64,000 bases of DNA from E44-bin46 sp964354655 (GCA_964354655.1 CAYHAL010000003.1:11505-75504); one strand, 5' to 3'. Counted from the stretch's first letter, positions 1 through 8,750 are shown. Numbers and translations are program-made. The notes: generated by a model not told the origin, from the letters alone.

Positions 1-964
1 CCTTAATCTTTCTATTTCCACATCAGACCAGATGATCTACGGCAAATTTTTGGGCAAAAAAACTAGACAAGATATACTAATGATGATGGTAGAAGCTGTT
101 GATGCCGCTAAGTCACACCGGGCTGAAAGTATAGGGGTAAATGCTGAGGACTCTTCACGTACAGACCCAGATTTCCTTATTAAATTCGGTTTAGCCGCTA
201 AAGAACACGGGGCTGACCGACTAAGATACTGCGACACCCTGGGCTATGATAATCCGTTTACCATTTATGAAACGGTGAAAAAGCTGGCTGGGAACACAGG
301 GATGCCAATCGAGCTTCACTGCCACGGTGACCTGGGCATGGCGGTAGCCAATTCAATTGCCGGGGCTAAAGCAGCTATAGATGCTGGGCAAGACGCCTAC
401 ATCAATACTACCATCAATGGGATTGGTGAAAGGGCTGGCAATGCTGACCTGCTGGCAGTCATTCTGGCAGCCACCAAATCAAAAGGCTTTGCCCAAGAAT
501 ATCAACTTGGGAATAAGATTGATTTATCAAAATCGTGGAAGATAGCCAAGTTTGCCGAATACGCATTTAAAGTCGACATTCCCATAAACCAGCCGGGCGT
601 TGGGGCTAACGCCTTCGCCCACTCTTCCGGTATCCACGCTGATGGAGTAATAAAGGATCCAGAGACCTATGAGCTATATGGCTATCAAGAATTGGGTCGA
701 GGCGAACCAGTAAAAGTTGAAACCGGTAGAGAAATTACTACTGGACAATATAGTGGTATATCCGGTTTTAGGCATGTTATGGGTCAGATAATGGGCGATG
801 TGGCATTACTGTTCCATGATGATAAAGAAGCCCGGGAGGTTCTGGAACTGGTGAGATATGCTAATGTAGAAGCCCAGAAGCCGCTTGTCGAGGAAGAGCT
901 AATCTTTATCGCCAAATACCCAGCAATCGCCAAAAAACTCCTAACCCTAAGGCCTCTAGAGTAA
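1..964 (+). CDS. Homocitrate synthase / Re-citrate synthase family protein (5' partial)
   Basis: The reading frame is open from base 2 of the window, so the true start lies upstream; the first internal ATG is at 32. About 320 residues are visible. The protein belongs to the HMGL-like/isopropylmalate synthase superfamily: the TIM-barrel motifs ELHCHGDLGMA (metal-binding HxH type) and INGIGERAGN, and the later SGIHADGV segment, are typical of homocitrate synthases (NifV, lysine pathway). Established knowledge: the anaerobic Re-citrate synthase of clostridia and Dehalococcoides is a close relative, so citrate formation from oxaloacetate and acetyl-CoA is a real alternative. The family is sure; the substrate is not decidable from this fragment. 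It ends in TAA, 47 bases before the phosphodiesterase gene. Confidence 0.85.
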   Translation, partial: LNLSISTSDQMIYGKFLGKKTRQDILMMMVEAVDAAKSHRAESIGVNAEDSSRTDPDFLIKFGLAAKEHGADRLRYCDTLGYDNPFTIYETVKKLAGNTGMPIELHCHGDLGMAVANSIAGAKAAIDAGQDAYINTTINGIGERAGNADLLAVILAATKSKGFAQEYQLGNKIDLSKSWKIAKFAEYAFKVDIPINQPGVGANAFAHSSGIHADGVIKDPETYELYGYQELGRGEPVKVETGREITTGQYSGISGFRHVMGQIMGDVALLFHDDKEAREVLELVRYANVEAQKPLVEEELIFIAKYPAIAKKLLTLRPLE

Positions 965-1011
965 TAAAACTGACAGGACTTAGCCACCAACCAAAGGTAG
1001 CCCCAGAAGCT

Positions 1012-1467
1012 ATGGAAATCGGCATAATCTCAGATACCCACGTGAAGACGGTTAATGAGCTCCCAGCCACAATTGTTACCGCTCTAGCCGGGGTAGACCT
1101 GATTGTCCATGCCGGGGATTTCACCGAAAGGCCGGTTCTGGAGGGGCTCAGGCGACTAGGCACGGTAAAAGCTGTCTGTGGCAACATGGACTCGGGTGAA
1201 CTTAAGAGAATCCTACCCCAGAAAGAGCTATTTGTTGTTGGCAGAAAGAAAGTTGGACTTATACACGGTTGGGGTAACCCTTGGGGAATAGCCAACAGAG
1301 TAAGAGAAATGTTCAGTGACGTAGATATTATCATCTTTGGTCACTCGCACCAACCTTGTAATGAATACATTAGTGGAAGCCTTTTATTCAACCCTGGCCG
1401 AGCCAGCGACTCCTTTGGGCTGTTAACTATCGACGATGAGGTAAGGGCTGAGATAATAAAGGTCTGA
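1012..1467 (+). CDS. YfcE/MJ0936-type metallophosphoesterase
   Basis: This 151-residue protein has the small calcineurin-like phosphoesterase layout. It shows SDTH at residues 7-10, HAGD near 35-38, GNMD near 59, and the metal-binding pairs IHGWG and FGHSHQP in the C-terminal half, which ends in the family's LLFNPGRAS segment. Family members are metal-dependent phosphodiesterases of about 150-170 residues; the natural substrate is usually unknown. It follows the homocitrate synthase-like gene on the same strand. It ends in TGA. Confidence 0.85.
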   Translation: MEIGIISDTHVKTVNELPATIVTALAGVDLIVHAGDFTERPVLEGLRRLGTVKAVCGNMDSGELKRILPQKELFVVGRKKVGLIHGWGNPWGIANRVREMFSDVDIIIFGHSHQPCNEYISGSLLFNPGRASDSFGLLTIDDEVRAEIIKV

Positions 1468-1502
1468 CGGCAAGATAGGAAGATAGTAGGCAAATGTATG
1501 GA

Positions 1503-2327
1503 TTACAAAACGTTGGTAAAATGGCTGGCGCGCAGCCGGGATAACCCGAAGGAAATGAGTAACACGGTTCCGCCGAAGAGGATGATAGTGGCTCCAGAAG
1601 GCAACCCGAGCTCAAAGGATAACCACAGCCCCCCAAAGGTGAACAGGGCACCAAAAAGAGTGGCAAATAGCATCATCTTTTTCATGTTGTGAGTGCACTG
1701 CCGCGCCAGCGCCGCCGGAAAGGTAAGCAGGGCAATCACCAGAATCATCCCCACTACCCTGATAAGCACCACCACGGTAAGGGCAATCATGCAGAGCAAA
1801 AGAAGATAGAGCCTATCAACTGGCACGCCGACGACTGTGCCGAACTCTTCGTCAAAGGACAGGAGCAAGAACTCCTTGTACAAAGCAGCGACAATCCCGA
1901 TGATAACCCCATCCAGTATGAGCATCATAAGGATGTCACTAAAGGGAACGACCAGGATATTGCCGAAGAGGTAGCTCATCAGGTCCGGGGCATAGCCCGG
2001 GGTCAGGTTGATGAAAATAATTCCCAGGGCCATACCCATAGCCCAGAGGATGCCGATGGCTGTGTCTTCGGGGAGCCTGGTCTTGCGGGTGATACCTCCG
2101 ATTGCCAGACCTGAACCTAGGGAGAAGAACATAGCTCCGATTACGGGGTTTATCCCCAAAAAGTAGCCGAGGCCGATGCCACCGAAGGAGGCGTGGGCAA
2201 TGCCGCCGCTAATAAACACCACTTTCTTCACCACCACATAGACACCAACGATGCCGCAGGCGACTGATGCCAGCAGCCCTGCCAGCAGTGCATTCTGCAT
2301 GAATTCGTAATGCAGTGCTTCCAGCAT
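1503..2327 (-). CDS. znuB: Zinc/manganese ABC transporter permease
   Basis: This 274-residue hydrophobic protein has 7-8 predicted membrane segments and the ABC-3 family signatures (start MLEALHYEFMQNALLAG; VKKVVFISGGIAHASFGGIGLG). It should form the membrane channel of a Zn2+ or Mn2+ importer with the ATPase and binding protein encoded just upstream. It is the last gene of the operon fur/zur-znuA-znuC-znuB. Its ATG lies three bases past the TAG stop of znuC, in the same frame, so translational coupling is likely. It ends in TAA. Confidence 0.9.
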   Translation of the reverse strand: MLEALHYEFMQNALLAGLLASVACGIVGVYVVVKKVVFISGGIAHASFGGIGLGYFLGINPVIGAMFFSLGSGLAIGGITRKTRLPEDTAIGILWAMGMALGIIFINLTPGYAPDLMSYLFGNILVVPFSDILMMLILDGVIIGIVAALYKEFLLLSFDEEFGTVVGVPVDRLYLLLLCMIALTVVVLIRVVGMILVIALLTFPAALARQCTHNMKKMMLFATLFGALFTFGGLWLSFELGLPSGATIILFGGTVLLISFGLSRLRASHFTNVL

Positions 2328-2330
2328 ACT

Positions 2331-3089
2331 CTAGTGCTCCTTGAGCACCCGGTGTGGCACCGGCCCATGAGCAATCAGCTGCACCGGGCACTGATAGGTG
2401 GCTTCAAGCACCTCTGGCGTGATTTCCTTAGAGCCGTGATAAAAGAGCTGGCGGTTCAGACAGGCAATCTTATCCACGTAGACGGAAACGGCACCAATAT
2501 CATGAGACACCATCACGATGGCCAGGCTCTGCTTCAGGTCCTGAAGCATCTCGTAGAACTGGGTCTGCATCGCTGGGTCAATACTAGCCGTCGGTTCATC
2601 CAGTAGCAGCAACTTCGGCTCGGCGACCAGCGCCCGGGCAATAAAAACCCTCTGCTGCTGGCCCCCAGAAAGCCTGCCTATCTGTTCATTACGGTAATCC
2701 AGCATGCCCACCTTGATAAGGGACTTCTCCACCGCCGCCCTATCGCTATGGCTGTAGCGCCGGAAGAGACCGGTTTTGCCGTAGCGGCCCATCATCACTA
2801 CTTCCCAAACACTCACCGGGAAGTCACGGTCAAAGGCGTAACGCTGGGAAACATAGCCAATCTGGCTCCGGCTTTGCTCGGGAGGCTGCCCGAAGACGGA
2901 CACAGAGCCACGGAACGGTTTTACCAGACCCAGAATCACCTTAAGGAGGGTGCTCTTACCGCCGCCATTGGGTCCGATGATACCTAGGAAGTCATGCTGA
3001 AAGACAGAAAGGGCAATGCTTTCCAGCACACTCACATCGTTATACTTTACCCAGATGTCCTTCAGCCCGACAATCTCTAACTCAGCCAT
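2331..3089 (-). CDS. znuC: Zinc/manganese ABC transporter ATP-binding protein
   Basis: A 252-residue ABC ATPase. Walker A is GPNGGGKST near residue 39, the signature is LSGGQQQR, and Walker B is LLLLDEP, followed by the switch His in VSHD. The best match by neighbourhood is ZnuC/TroB of metal importers. It starts at ATG two bases after the znuA stop and ends in TAG. Because the next codons run in frame into znuB, suppression of that TAG would fuse ATPase and permease (see findings). Confidence 0.9.
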   Translation of the reverse strand: MAELEIVGLKDIWVKYNDVSVLESIALSVFQHDFLGIIGPNGGGKSTLLKVILGLVKPFRGSVSVFGQPPEQSRSQIGYVSQRYAFDRDFPVSVWEVVMMGRYGKTGLFRRYSHSDRAAVEKSLIKVGMLDYRNEQIGRLSGGQQQRVFIARALVAEPKLLLLDEPTASIDPAMQTQFYEMLQDLKQSLAIVMVSHDIGAVSVYVDKIACLNRQLFYHGSKEITPEVLEATYQCPVQLIAHGPVPHRVLKEH

Positions 3090-3091
3090 AG

Positions 3092-3982
3092 CTACTGCAC
3101 CGCCTGTCGCATGGCTAACCCTATAATACGCATATTACCGATGAAGTCCTTAGCCAGCGGGTCAATAATGACTACTTTGCCACCTATTTCCTTGGCAATC
3201 ACCTCAGCGCTTTTGGTGCTGAACTGTGCGGAGACAAAAATGACCCCGACATCGTGCTCCTTAGCTTCTTCAATCAAGCGGACAATATAGTCGGCGGTTG
3301 GCTCCTTGCCAGCCTGCTCAACGGCAAGCTGTCTCAGGTTGTAATCACGAGCGAAATAGCCAAAAGCCGGGTGAAACACCATGAAACAACGGTTACTCAC
3401 ACCGGCCAGCCACGCCGTGAGGTCGCTATCAAGCTGGTTTAGTTTCTGGAGGTAGATATCGCGGTTCGCTTCGAAATATGCCTGGTGGGCCGAGTCAACC
3501 TGCACCAGCCCCACGCAGATGTTCGCTACCATGACCTCGGCATTCTTCACCGAAAGCCAGATGTGCGGGTCCAGCCCTTCGTATTCATGATTATCTTCAC
3601 CAGTCATCTCCATAAGCTCAATGCCCCGCGCGCAATCAACAACTAGTATCGTTTTATTAGCGGCCACAAGCTTGTCCATCCAGGCAAGCTCGAACCCCAT
3701 GCCAGAACCCAGCTTGGCATACATCTTCGCCTGTGACAGCTTAGCCATCTGGTCCGGTTTGAGCTCATAGGTATGGGGGTCGGCACCGGGCGGCACCATG
3801 ACAATAGATTCAACCTGGTCACCCCCTACGGCTTCAACAAAGTCAGCCTGGGGCAGGATGGTGACCGCCACTAATATCTTACCGGTATCCGCCTCCTCCG
3901 GTGCGCAGGAGGTTACCGAAACCACTGCAAGAGCAGTCAACACGACGAGACCTACTACCAGCAAAAAGAGCCAGTTGAACAT
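3092..3982 (-). CDS. znuA: Zinc/manganese-binding lipoprotein of ABC transporter
   Basis: Cluster A-I metal-binding protein, 296 residues from the chosen start. The frame is open to 4039, but the ATG at 3982 has a GAGGAG ribosome-binding site five bases upstream and leads straight into a signal peptide (MFNWLFLLVVGLVVL) with lipobox SVTSC, so it is preferred. Candidate metal ligands are the histidines in ADPHTYEL, LDPHIWLS and FHPAFGY, and the family's C-terminal acidic ligand region. The long His-rich loop of some ZnuA proteins is absent. It is the first transporter gene behind the Fur-family regulator. It ends in TAG. Confidence 0.88.
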   Translation of the reverse strand: MFNWLFLLVVGLVVLTALAVVSVTSCAPEEADTGKILVAVTILPQADFVEAVGGDQVESIVMVPPGADPHTYELKPDQMAKLSQAKMYAKLGSGMGFELAWMDKLVAANKTILVVDCARGIELMEMTGEDNHEYEGLDPHIWLSVKNAEVMVANICVGLVQVDSAHQAYFEANRDIYLQKLNQLDSDLTAWLAGVSNRCFMVFHPAFGYFARDYNLRQLAVEQAGKEPTADYIVRLIEEAKEHDVGVIFVSAQFSTKSAEVIAKEIGGKVVIIDPLAKDFIGNMRIIGLAMRQAVQ

Positions 3983-4108
3983 CAGTCTCCTCACCTTTCT
4001 ATCTCTTGACCGCCAAGGCAGATTATTTACTATCACCATCGTTATTTGATATATATTTTCAATTGCAAGGCAAAATTACCTCGGCACCGTAATCTTCTTT
4101 ATAAGAAC

Positions 4109-4549
4109 CTAGAGCGTGGTGGCGACGCGGCAGTCATAGCAAAGCCCATAGAACTCAAGCAGGTGTCCCTTGATGTCAAATCTTGCCTCCCCGGACAGCC
4201 TTTTCTCCAAGTCAGCCAGCCCGCAATCGGCAAAATCCACGACCCGGCCACAACCGGAGCAAATCAGGTGATGGTGATGCTCCGTAGGTCTTCTCATCAT
4301 GTAGCTCCGGCACCCGCCTCCGGCATGCACCCGACACACAAGCTTGAGTTCATTGAGCAGGTCAAGAGTGCGGTAAACAGTAACCCGCCCGATATCAAGA
4401 TTCTCCAGCCGGGCTCTCTCATATATTGCCCCCGGGGTGAGATGGTCATGGCTGGCAGCGATGACTTTCAGCACAGCGTGGCGCTGTGGCGTTAGCTTAT
4501 ATCCGTGCTCCCTCAGGATGCCGGCTATCTTATTTGCCGTTAGACGCAT
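4109..4549 (-). CDS. Fur-family regulator, probably Zur
   Basis: Ferric/zinc uptake regulator family, 146 residues from ATG 4549. The open frame reaches a TTG at 4588, but the ATG at 4549 has GGAG eight bases upstream and begins MRLTANKIAGILREHGYKLTPQR, the normal start of the winged-helix domain. The dimerisation half carries EHHHHLICSGCGRVVDF and a second CxxC (LCYDC) close to the end, the usual structural-zinc cysteine pairs. Position at the head of a ZnuACB-type operon and a Zur-like operator at its own promoter argue for zinc rather than iron. It ends in TAG. Confidence 0.85.
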   Translation of the reverse strand: MRLTANKIAGILREHGYKLTPQRHAVLKVIAASHDHLTPGAIYERARLENLDIGRVTVYRTLDLLNELKLVCRVHAGGGCRSYMMRRPTEHHHHLICSGCGRVVDFADCGLADLEKRLSGEARFDIKGHLLEFYGLCYDCRVATTL

Positions 4550-4559
4550 GTAACGCTCC

Positions 4560-4580
4560 AAATGATAATTAGTTTCATTT
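4560..4580. promoter_or_regulatory. Zur/Fur-type operator
   Basis: A 21-bp sequence with 6-bp perfect inverted arms (AAATGA ... TCATTT, 9-base centre) lies between the -10 box and the start codon of the Fur-family gene. Its length and arms resemble the Bacillus Zur box (AAATCGTAAT-N-ATTACGATTT). It would let the regulator repress its own zinc-uptake operon. Confidence 0.65.
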
Positions 4581-4587
4581 AACGCCA

Positions 4588-4616
4588 ATTATAGCAGGGT
4601 TTGTAGTACCTGTCAA
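4588..4616 (-). promoter_or_regulatory. Promoter of fur/zur-znuACB operon
   Basis: On the minus strand TTGACA (4616-4611) and TATAAT (4593-4588) are separated by exactly 17 bases, a perfect sigma-70 consensus. The Zur-like operator is immediately downstream. Confidence 0.8.
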
Positions 4617-4635
4617 TTAGCTACCAGAGGAGGTT

Positions 4636-4677
4636 AGCAAAATGTTTGCAAAAGAGGATGAGCCAGATACGCGCCTA
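4636..4677. mobile_element. Remnant: integrase 3' tail plus start of tRNA-Arg att site (left border)
   Basis: These 42 bases align without gaps to the integrase tail/tRNA-Arg junction at 41045-41086 (27 of 33 over the best part, the last 14 identical) and to 47762-47803 (30 of 41). Translated, VSKMFAKEDEPDTRLR resembles the integrase tail VGKMSAKGDDLGARLE in the same frame. Only the first 7 bases of the tRNA 3' end (GCGCCTA) remain. I read it as an old attachment site at the left edge of the Pyl island. Confidence 0.55.
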
Positions 4678-4681
4678 AGGT

Positions 4682-4882
4682 CTGTTTTGCGCCATAGCCC
4701 TTGCCATAGCAGGACTGCTGTTGCTATGTGGGCATAAGATTCCGTTTCTGGGAAGGCTCCCCGGCGATATCTTGGTACAAAAGGAAAACCCCTGCTTCTT
4801 TCTTCCTCTCGCTACCTGTCTGCTTATCAGTGCTGGGGGCACTACTATCCTCAACCTAGTTCTCAGGCTCTTCGGCAAGTAG
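4682..4882 (+). pseudogene. DUF2905-like small membrane protein, N-terminus lost
   Basis: Frame starting after the TAA at 4676 reads IALAIAGLLLLCG ... FLGRLPGDILVQKEN, then a second hydrophobic helix, ending in TAG at 4880. The GRLPGDI motif between two membrane helices is the signature of the DUF2905 family (about 65-70 residues). No start codon precedes it in frame; the upstream ATG at 4642 is in another frame and belongs to the integrase-tail remnant. Insertion at this point appears to have removed its start. Confidence 0.6.
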
Positions 4883-5292
4883 AAAGACTTGGACGAGAAC
4901 CTTGAGGAAGTCCCTGACACTTGAGATATTTTTAAAAAAAGGGCTTGACATCTGTGGAGAAATCTGTAATACTAACTCCAACAAATTTTAACGACCACCT
5001 TTATGGCATACGGCAACCGATTGCCATAACTTATGAGAAATATGTGGTAGCTTTTCAAGAGGGCTTACTATGACGTAATGGAACACTAGGAGGGGTGAAT
5101 AGAACAGAGAAGAGGTAGTGTTCCACTACGTTTATTAGTTTTTTAGGCTTTCTGATAAAAACAGATGATATTGTGGGATAAGTACTATATTAGCGAAGGG
5201 GGGTGATAGATCGAGTAGAGACAGGTTATACCCGGTTTTCTAGTGGTATGGTTAAGATTAAACAGGCCAGAACTTAGAAAGGAGGTTTTTGG
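4883..5292. other. Non-coding leader region before the first ABC block
   Basis: No gene seen. It holds a sigma-70-like promoter (4945-4972), then a leader of about 310 bases with two inverted repeats: TATGGCA/TGCCATA around 5002-5029, and TGGAACACTA (5079-5088) with TAGTGTTCCA (5116-5125), 27 bases apart. It ends in the AAAGGAGG ribosome-binding site at 5277-5284. I do not recognise a known riboswitch here; the B12-box sequence of cobalamin riboswitches is not visible. Confidence 0.45.
4945..4972 (+). promoter_or_regulatory. Promoter, first methylamine-type ABC block
   Basis: TTGACA (4945-4950), 16 bases, TAATAC (4967-4972), on the plus strand, upstream of the substrate-binding-protein gene at 5293. 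Confidence 0.55.
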
Positions 5293-6804
5293 GTGAAGAA
5301 GAAAGGGTTCTTAAGACTAATGTTACCTATCTCGTTGATAGTAGCGATGGCAGTAGTGGTACCGTTCTTCACTGGCTGTCAAGCTGGGACACCAGCCGCT
5401 ACTCCACCGCCAGTAACACCCGGTACTCCACCAGTAACACCTGGAACTCCAGCGCTACCCGCAGGGCTTTCGGTAGATGAGGTAGCCGTACTAGGCCACC
5501 TACCCGACCAACAGATAGGGGTAGAGTACCCCATAGGGGAGACGATTAATGTTGGCTTCCTCTGCGCGCTGTCGGGGCCGGACTCCGGATGGGGACTCCC
5601 CGGAATCTGCGGAATGAACATCTTTATTGATGCGGTGAATAAGACCGGCGGTCTCCTCGTTGGTGGGACGAGATACCCGCTGAAGATGTATGAATTCGAC
5701 GACGAGGCTGTTGCCAGTAAGGCGCTTCAGGGTGCCAGGCAATTGGTGCTGGAAAATGATGTTAAATATATCGCCGCCATCGGCGGCAACCCTGCTGACG
5801 CTGTGCATCCCTTCCTCACCGAGCACGGGGTGGTCTATGCCTCCCTGATATCCACCGATATCATGCCCGACAGACCATATTGTATTGCCGGCGGGGATGT
5901 TACCCCCAGAATTGACATGCTACGACCGCTGGTGGTCAAAAACTTTCTGCCCAGACCTGAGGAGCTGGGGAGGAAATTGAGGTGGGCGGTAACCTCCCAG
6001 GATGACACCCTCGGCCGCACCTGCCAGGCATGGGAGGTAGGCTGCGCTGTCGCCGAGGGCTGGGAGATAGTCTATGACAAGCACTTCTCCCTGGAGACTA
6101 CCGACTTCGCACCGGTAGCAACTGCCATGATGGCGACCAATCCTGATGCCATCAGCCTCAACCTCTGCTACCCCACATTCCAAACCTTGCTCTGGGAGCA
6201 GCTTTACCTGCAGGGCTGGGAGGGCCCAATCTCGCTGAACTACATTGACTGGGAAGCCAACCTGCAGAAGGTCCCTCCAGAGTATGCTGCCAAATGCTTG
6301 GGCATAGACAGCTTCCCCGTCATGGAGGACCCGTGGTGGGGTGAGCCCTCGTGGAACCACTCATTTACTAGGATATGGAACGCCAGATATGGTCCGGGAG
6401 CTCCTGAGGACGTTCACCGCCACATGACCGGGATTGACTTTGACCACATTGTAGCCTTCCTCCCGTGGTGTGAGTGGGCACAGTACTGGGGCATGGACAA
6501 TCCAGGCGCTGGACGGTTCCCCAACAACGATGAGATACTTGAGACCGCCAGGGCACTACCCTCTTTCCCCACTATCCTCGGTCCAGCATACATGTATGGC
6601 AAGGACATGTGGGGTATAGACAACATGATTTCGCCGCCTGTTCCGATAGATAAGTTTGATATCGGGGCCGTGAGCGCAGCTGGTGCTTATGGGGAGAAGC
6701 GCATCATGTACGAAATGAGGTTCGAGGACTGGTTCGAGAACATTAAGGACATAGTAATCCCAGTCGTTGAAGCCCACGGGGCGATGTATTACCAGCGCAA
6801 ATAA
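5293..6804 (+). CDS. ABC transporter substrate-binding lipoprotein, LivK-like (block 1)
   Basis: A 503-residue periplasmic-binding-protein of the branched-chain amino acid type (Peripla_BP_6). The GTG start has a strong AAAGGAGG site. A signal peptide ends in lipobox FFTGC (Cys29), followed by a Pro/Thr-rich linker (PPVTPGTPPVTPGTPA), then the ligand domain beginning INVGFLCALSGPDSGWG. It is longer than LivK (about 370), as often seen in Liv-like paralogues. The paralogue at 25793 has the same plan. Location beside pyl genes and methylamine methyltransferases suggests methylated amines or a precursor as ligand; this is inference. It ends in TAA. Confidence 0.85.
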   Translation: MKKKGFLRLMLPISLIVAMAVVVPFFTGCQAGTPAATPPPVTPGTPPVTPGTPALPAGLSVDEVAVLGHLPDQQIGVEYPIGETINVGFLCALSGPDSGWGLPGICGMNIFIDAVNKTGGLLVGGTRYPLKMYEFDDEAVASKALQGARQLVLENDVKYIAAIGGNPADAVHPFLTEHGVVYASLISTDIMPDRPYCIAGGDVTPRIDMLRPLVVKNFLPRPEELGRKLRWAVTSQDDTLGRTCQAWEVGCAVAEGWEIVYDKHFSLETTDFAPVATAMMATNPDAISLNLCYPTFQTLLWEQLYLQGWEGPISLNYIDWEANLQKVPPEYAAKCLGIDSFPVMEDPWWGEPSWNHSFTRIWNARYGPGAPEDVHRHMTGIDFDHIVAFLPWCEWAQYWGMDNPGAGRFPNNDEILETARALPSFPTILGPAYMYGKDMWGIDNMISPPVPIDKFDIGAVSAAGAYGEKRIMYEMRFEDWFENIKDIVIPVVEAHGAMYYQRK

Positions 6805-6887
6805 GCGCTAAAAAATTATTGGGGGCGGTATTTAAAATACCGCCCCCAAAAGCAATCCAAGTTTTAGATCCGAGGTTGAACTAAGAT

Positions 6888-7757
6888 ATGGATTTACAAA
6901 CTGCGATACAGACAGCGGCTAATGCGGGAGCAGCTAGCTGTATGCTAATGATGATAGCTGTGGGGCTATCTCTGGCCTTCGGCGTAATGCAAATGGCAAA
7001 TTACGCTCATGGGGAATTCTTCATGGCGGGCGCTTATACGGTATATGCCCTCTACGCCCTGGGTGGTGTGCCATTCTGGGTAGCAATAGGAGCGGGAGCC
7101 GGGGTAGTATGTGTCATTGGTCTAGCTGTAGAGCGAGTAATTTTCAGGCCAACGCGGGGGAATGTGCTCGCTGGTTTTATGGCAACCTGCGGCTTTGCTT
7201 TTATCGTCCAGGTTTTCTGCGGTGAAGTGTGGGGGTGGGGATTGATGAAGTATCTCCCCAAGCCCTACATGATTCCCTTTAATGTCATGGGTGCCTCAGT
7301 AGACTTCGCCAGAATGCTGATAATACCCTTTGCCATTGCTGGCATAGGAGGGCTCATCTTCTTCATGCGCCGGTTTAAGCTGGGGCAAGCACTGCGTGCC
7401 GTGGCTCAGGACCCAGAGGCTGCCTCTTTACAGGGGATAAGCATCAATAAAATTACAGCGCTGGCTATGGGCATCTCCGGTGCTCTTGCTGGCCTAGCCG
7501 GTGGATTAATGTCAGTAATATATGCCGTAACTCCCACGCTGGGGCACCAAGTTATCTTGCCCGCCTTCATCGTAGTTATTGTAGGAGGGATGGGAAGCGT
7601 GGAGGGTGCCGTTATCACCTCCATTATCTTCGGCTTTACCCACACCTTCGTCACTACGATATTCGACGCCGTTGTCGCCCAGATGGTTATTGTAGCCGTT
7701 ATGGCTGGCGTACTAATAATGAGACCACAGGGGTTAATGGGCCGTGTTGCAATTTAA
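6888..7757 (+). CDS. LivH-type ABC transporter permease (block 1)
   Basis: A 289-residue polytopic membrane protein of the branched-chain amino acid permease family. It shows the LivH signatures GVMQMANYAHGEFFMAGAY near the N-terminus and LRAVAQDPEAASLQGI, the coupling-helix region, near residue 170. It starts at ATG and overlaps the following livM-like gene by 14 bases, so the two are translated together. It should form half of the membrane pore. It ends in TAA. Confidence 0.9.
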   Translation: MDLQTAIQTAANAGAASCMLMMIAVGLSLAFGVMQMANYAHGEFFMAGAYTVYALYALGGVPFWVAIGAGAGVVCVIGLAVERVIFRPTRGNVLAGFMATCGFAFIVQVFCGEVWGWGLMKYLPKPYMIPFNVMGASVDFARMLIIPFAIAGIGGLIFFMRRFKLGQALRAVAQDPEAASLQGISINKITALAMGISGALAGLAGGLMSVIYAVTPTLGHQVILPAFIVVIVGGMGSVEGAVITSIIFGFTHTFVTTIFDAVVAQMVIVAVMAGVLIMRPQGLMGRVAI

Positions 7758-8721
7758 TATACGAAGGTTCAGGATGGGGGCACTACCGGCCTTAATCATA
7801 GGGCTCTCTATTATGCCCTTCTTCGCCAGGGAATACGTCGTTGAGGTCGCTATCCTATTTTTTATCTACATAATCCTGGCTCAAAGCTACCGCCTGGTAA
7901 CTACTACACATGACTGGACACTGTGCCATGTTGTGTTGTACGGTGTCGGTGCCTACACCAGTGGCTTAATAGCCAAGTATTTCGGTATCCCCGTTTGGGT
8001 ATGCATCCCCATCGGAGGGGTGATGGCAAGCCTAGTAGGCGTAGGGGTCATTCAGCCTTTGCTGAGAACCGTCGGCTTCGGTTTCTTTATCGCCTCCTAT
8101 GCTCTGGGGGAATTGATAAGGCTGATCTGGGTCAAGGTTCACACCCCCTTCGGAGGTCCCCGGGGTATTATAGACATCCCCTACCCTCCGGTAGTAGCCG
8201 GGATAGACTTTAGTAAACCTATCCCCTACTACTTCATGTGCCTTGTGGCAATGCTGGTATGCCTATACCTTATGTACCGCGTAGACAAGTCGCGTATAGG
8301 GGATGCCTTTAAGTCTATCTCCATCCATCCCCTATTGGCGGAATCCATAGGGATAAGCGTTCCCAAATACAGAACACTAGCCATGGCAATCGGTGCCTTC
8401 TTTGCCGGCATCGCCGGTGCCCTTCTGGTTCACCGCCTCGGCGCTGTGGACCCGAGGGTGTTCGACATCATCACCATGGTATATCTCGTCATCTGGGTGG
8501 TGGTAGGCGGCACCAATACCTTCTTGGGTCCCATAATCGGGGTTGTTGTGATGCAAGCCATCTTCGAATTCACACGCCCCTTCTTGGAAATGAGACCCAT
8601 GTTTTTCGGCATCATCTTGATACTGTTCCTAGTCTTCCTGCCCGGCGGCATTGAGAGTATCATCGCTAAGGCTATGGCCCGATTCCGAGCACGACGACGT
8701 GTAGTAGCGAAAACAGGTTAA
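7744..8721 (+). CDS. LivM-type ABC transporter permease (block 1)
   Basis: A 325-residue polytopic membrane protein, second permease of the Liv-type importer. The start is GTG inside the end of the livH-like gene. Family features include the HVVLYGVGAYTSG segment, GFGFFIASYALGELIRL, and the cytoplasmic coupling segment DKSRIGDAFKSI. A basic tail (ARFRARRRVVAKTG) ends the protein. A strong bidirectional terminator follows at 8751. It ends in TAA. Confidence 0.9.
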   Translation: MLQFNIRRFRMGALPALIIGLSIMPFFAREYVVEVAILFFIYIILAQSYRLVTTTHDWTLCHVVLYGVGAYTSGLIAKYFGIPVWVCIPIGGVMASLVGVGVIQPLLRTVGFGFFIASYALGELIRLIWVKVHTPFGGPRGIIDIPYPPVVAGIDFSKPIPYYFMCLVAMLVCLYLMYRVDKSRIGDAFKSISIHPLLAESIGISVPKYRTLAMAIGAFFAGIAGALLVHRLGAVDPRVFDIITMVYLVIWVVVGGTNTFLGPIIGVVVMQAIFEFTRPFLEMRPMFFGIILILFLVFLPGGIESIIAKAMARFRARRRVVAKTG

Positions 8722-8750
8722 GATTGCTCCCGCCAAGCTGGTTATTAAAA

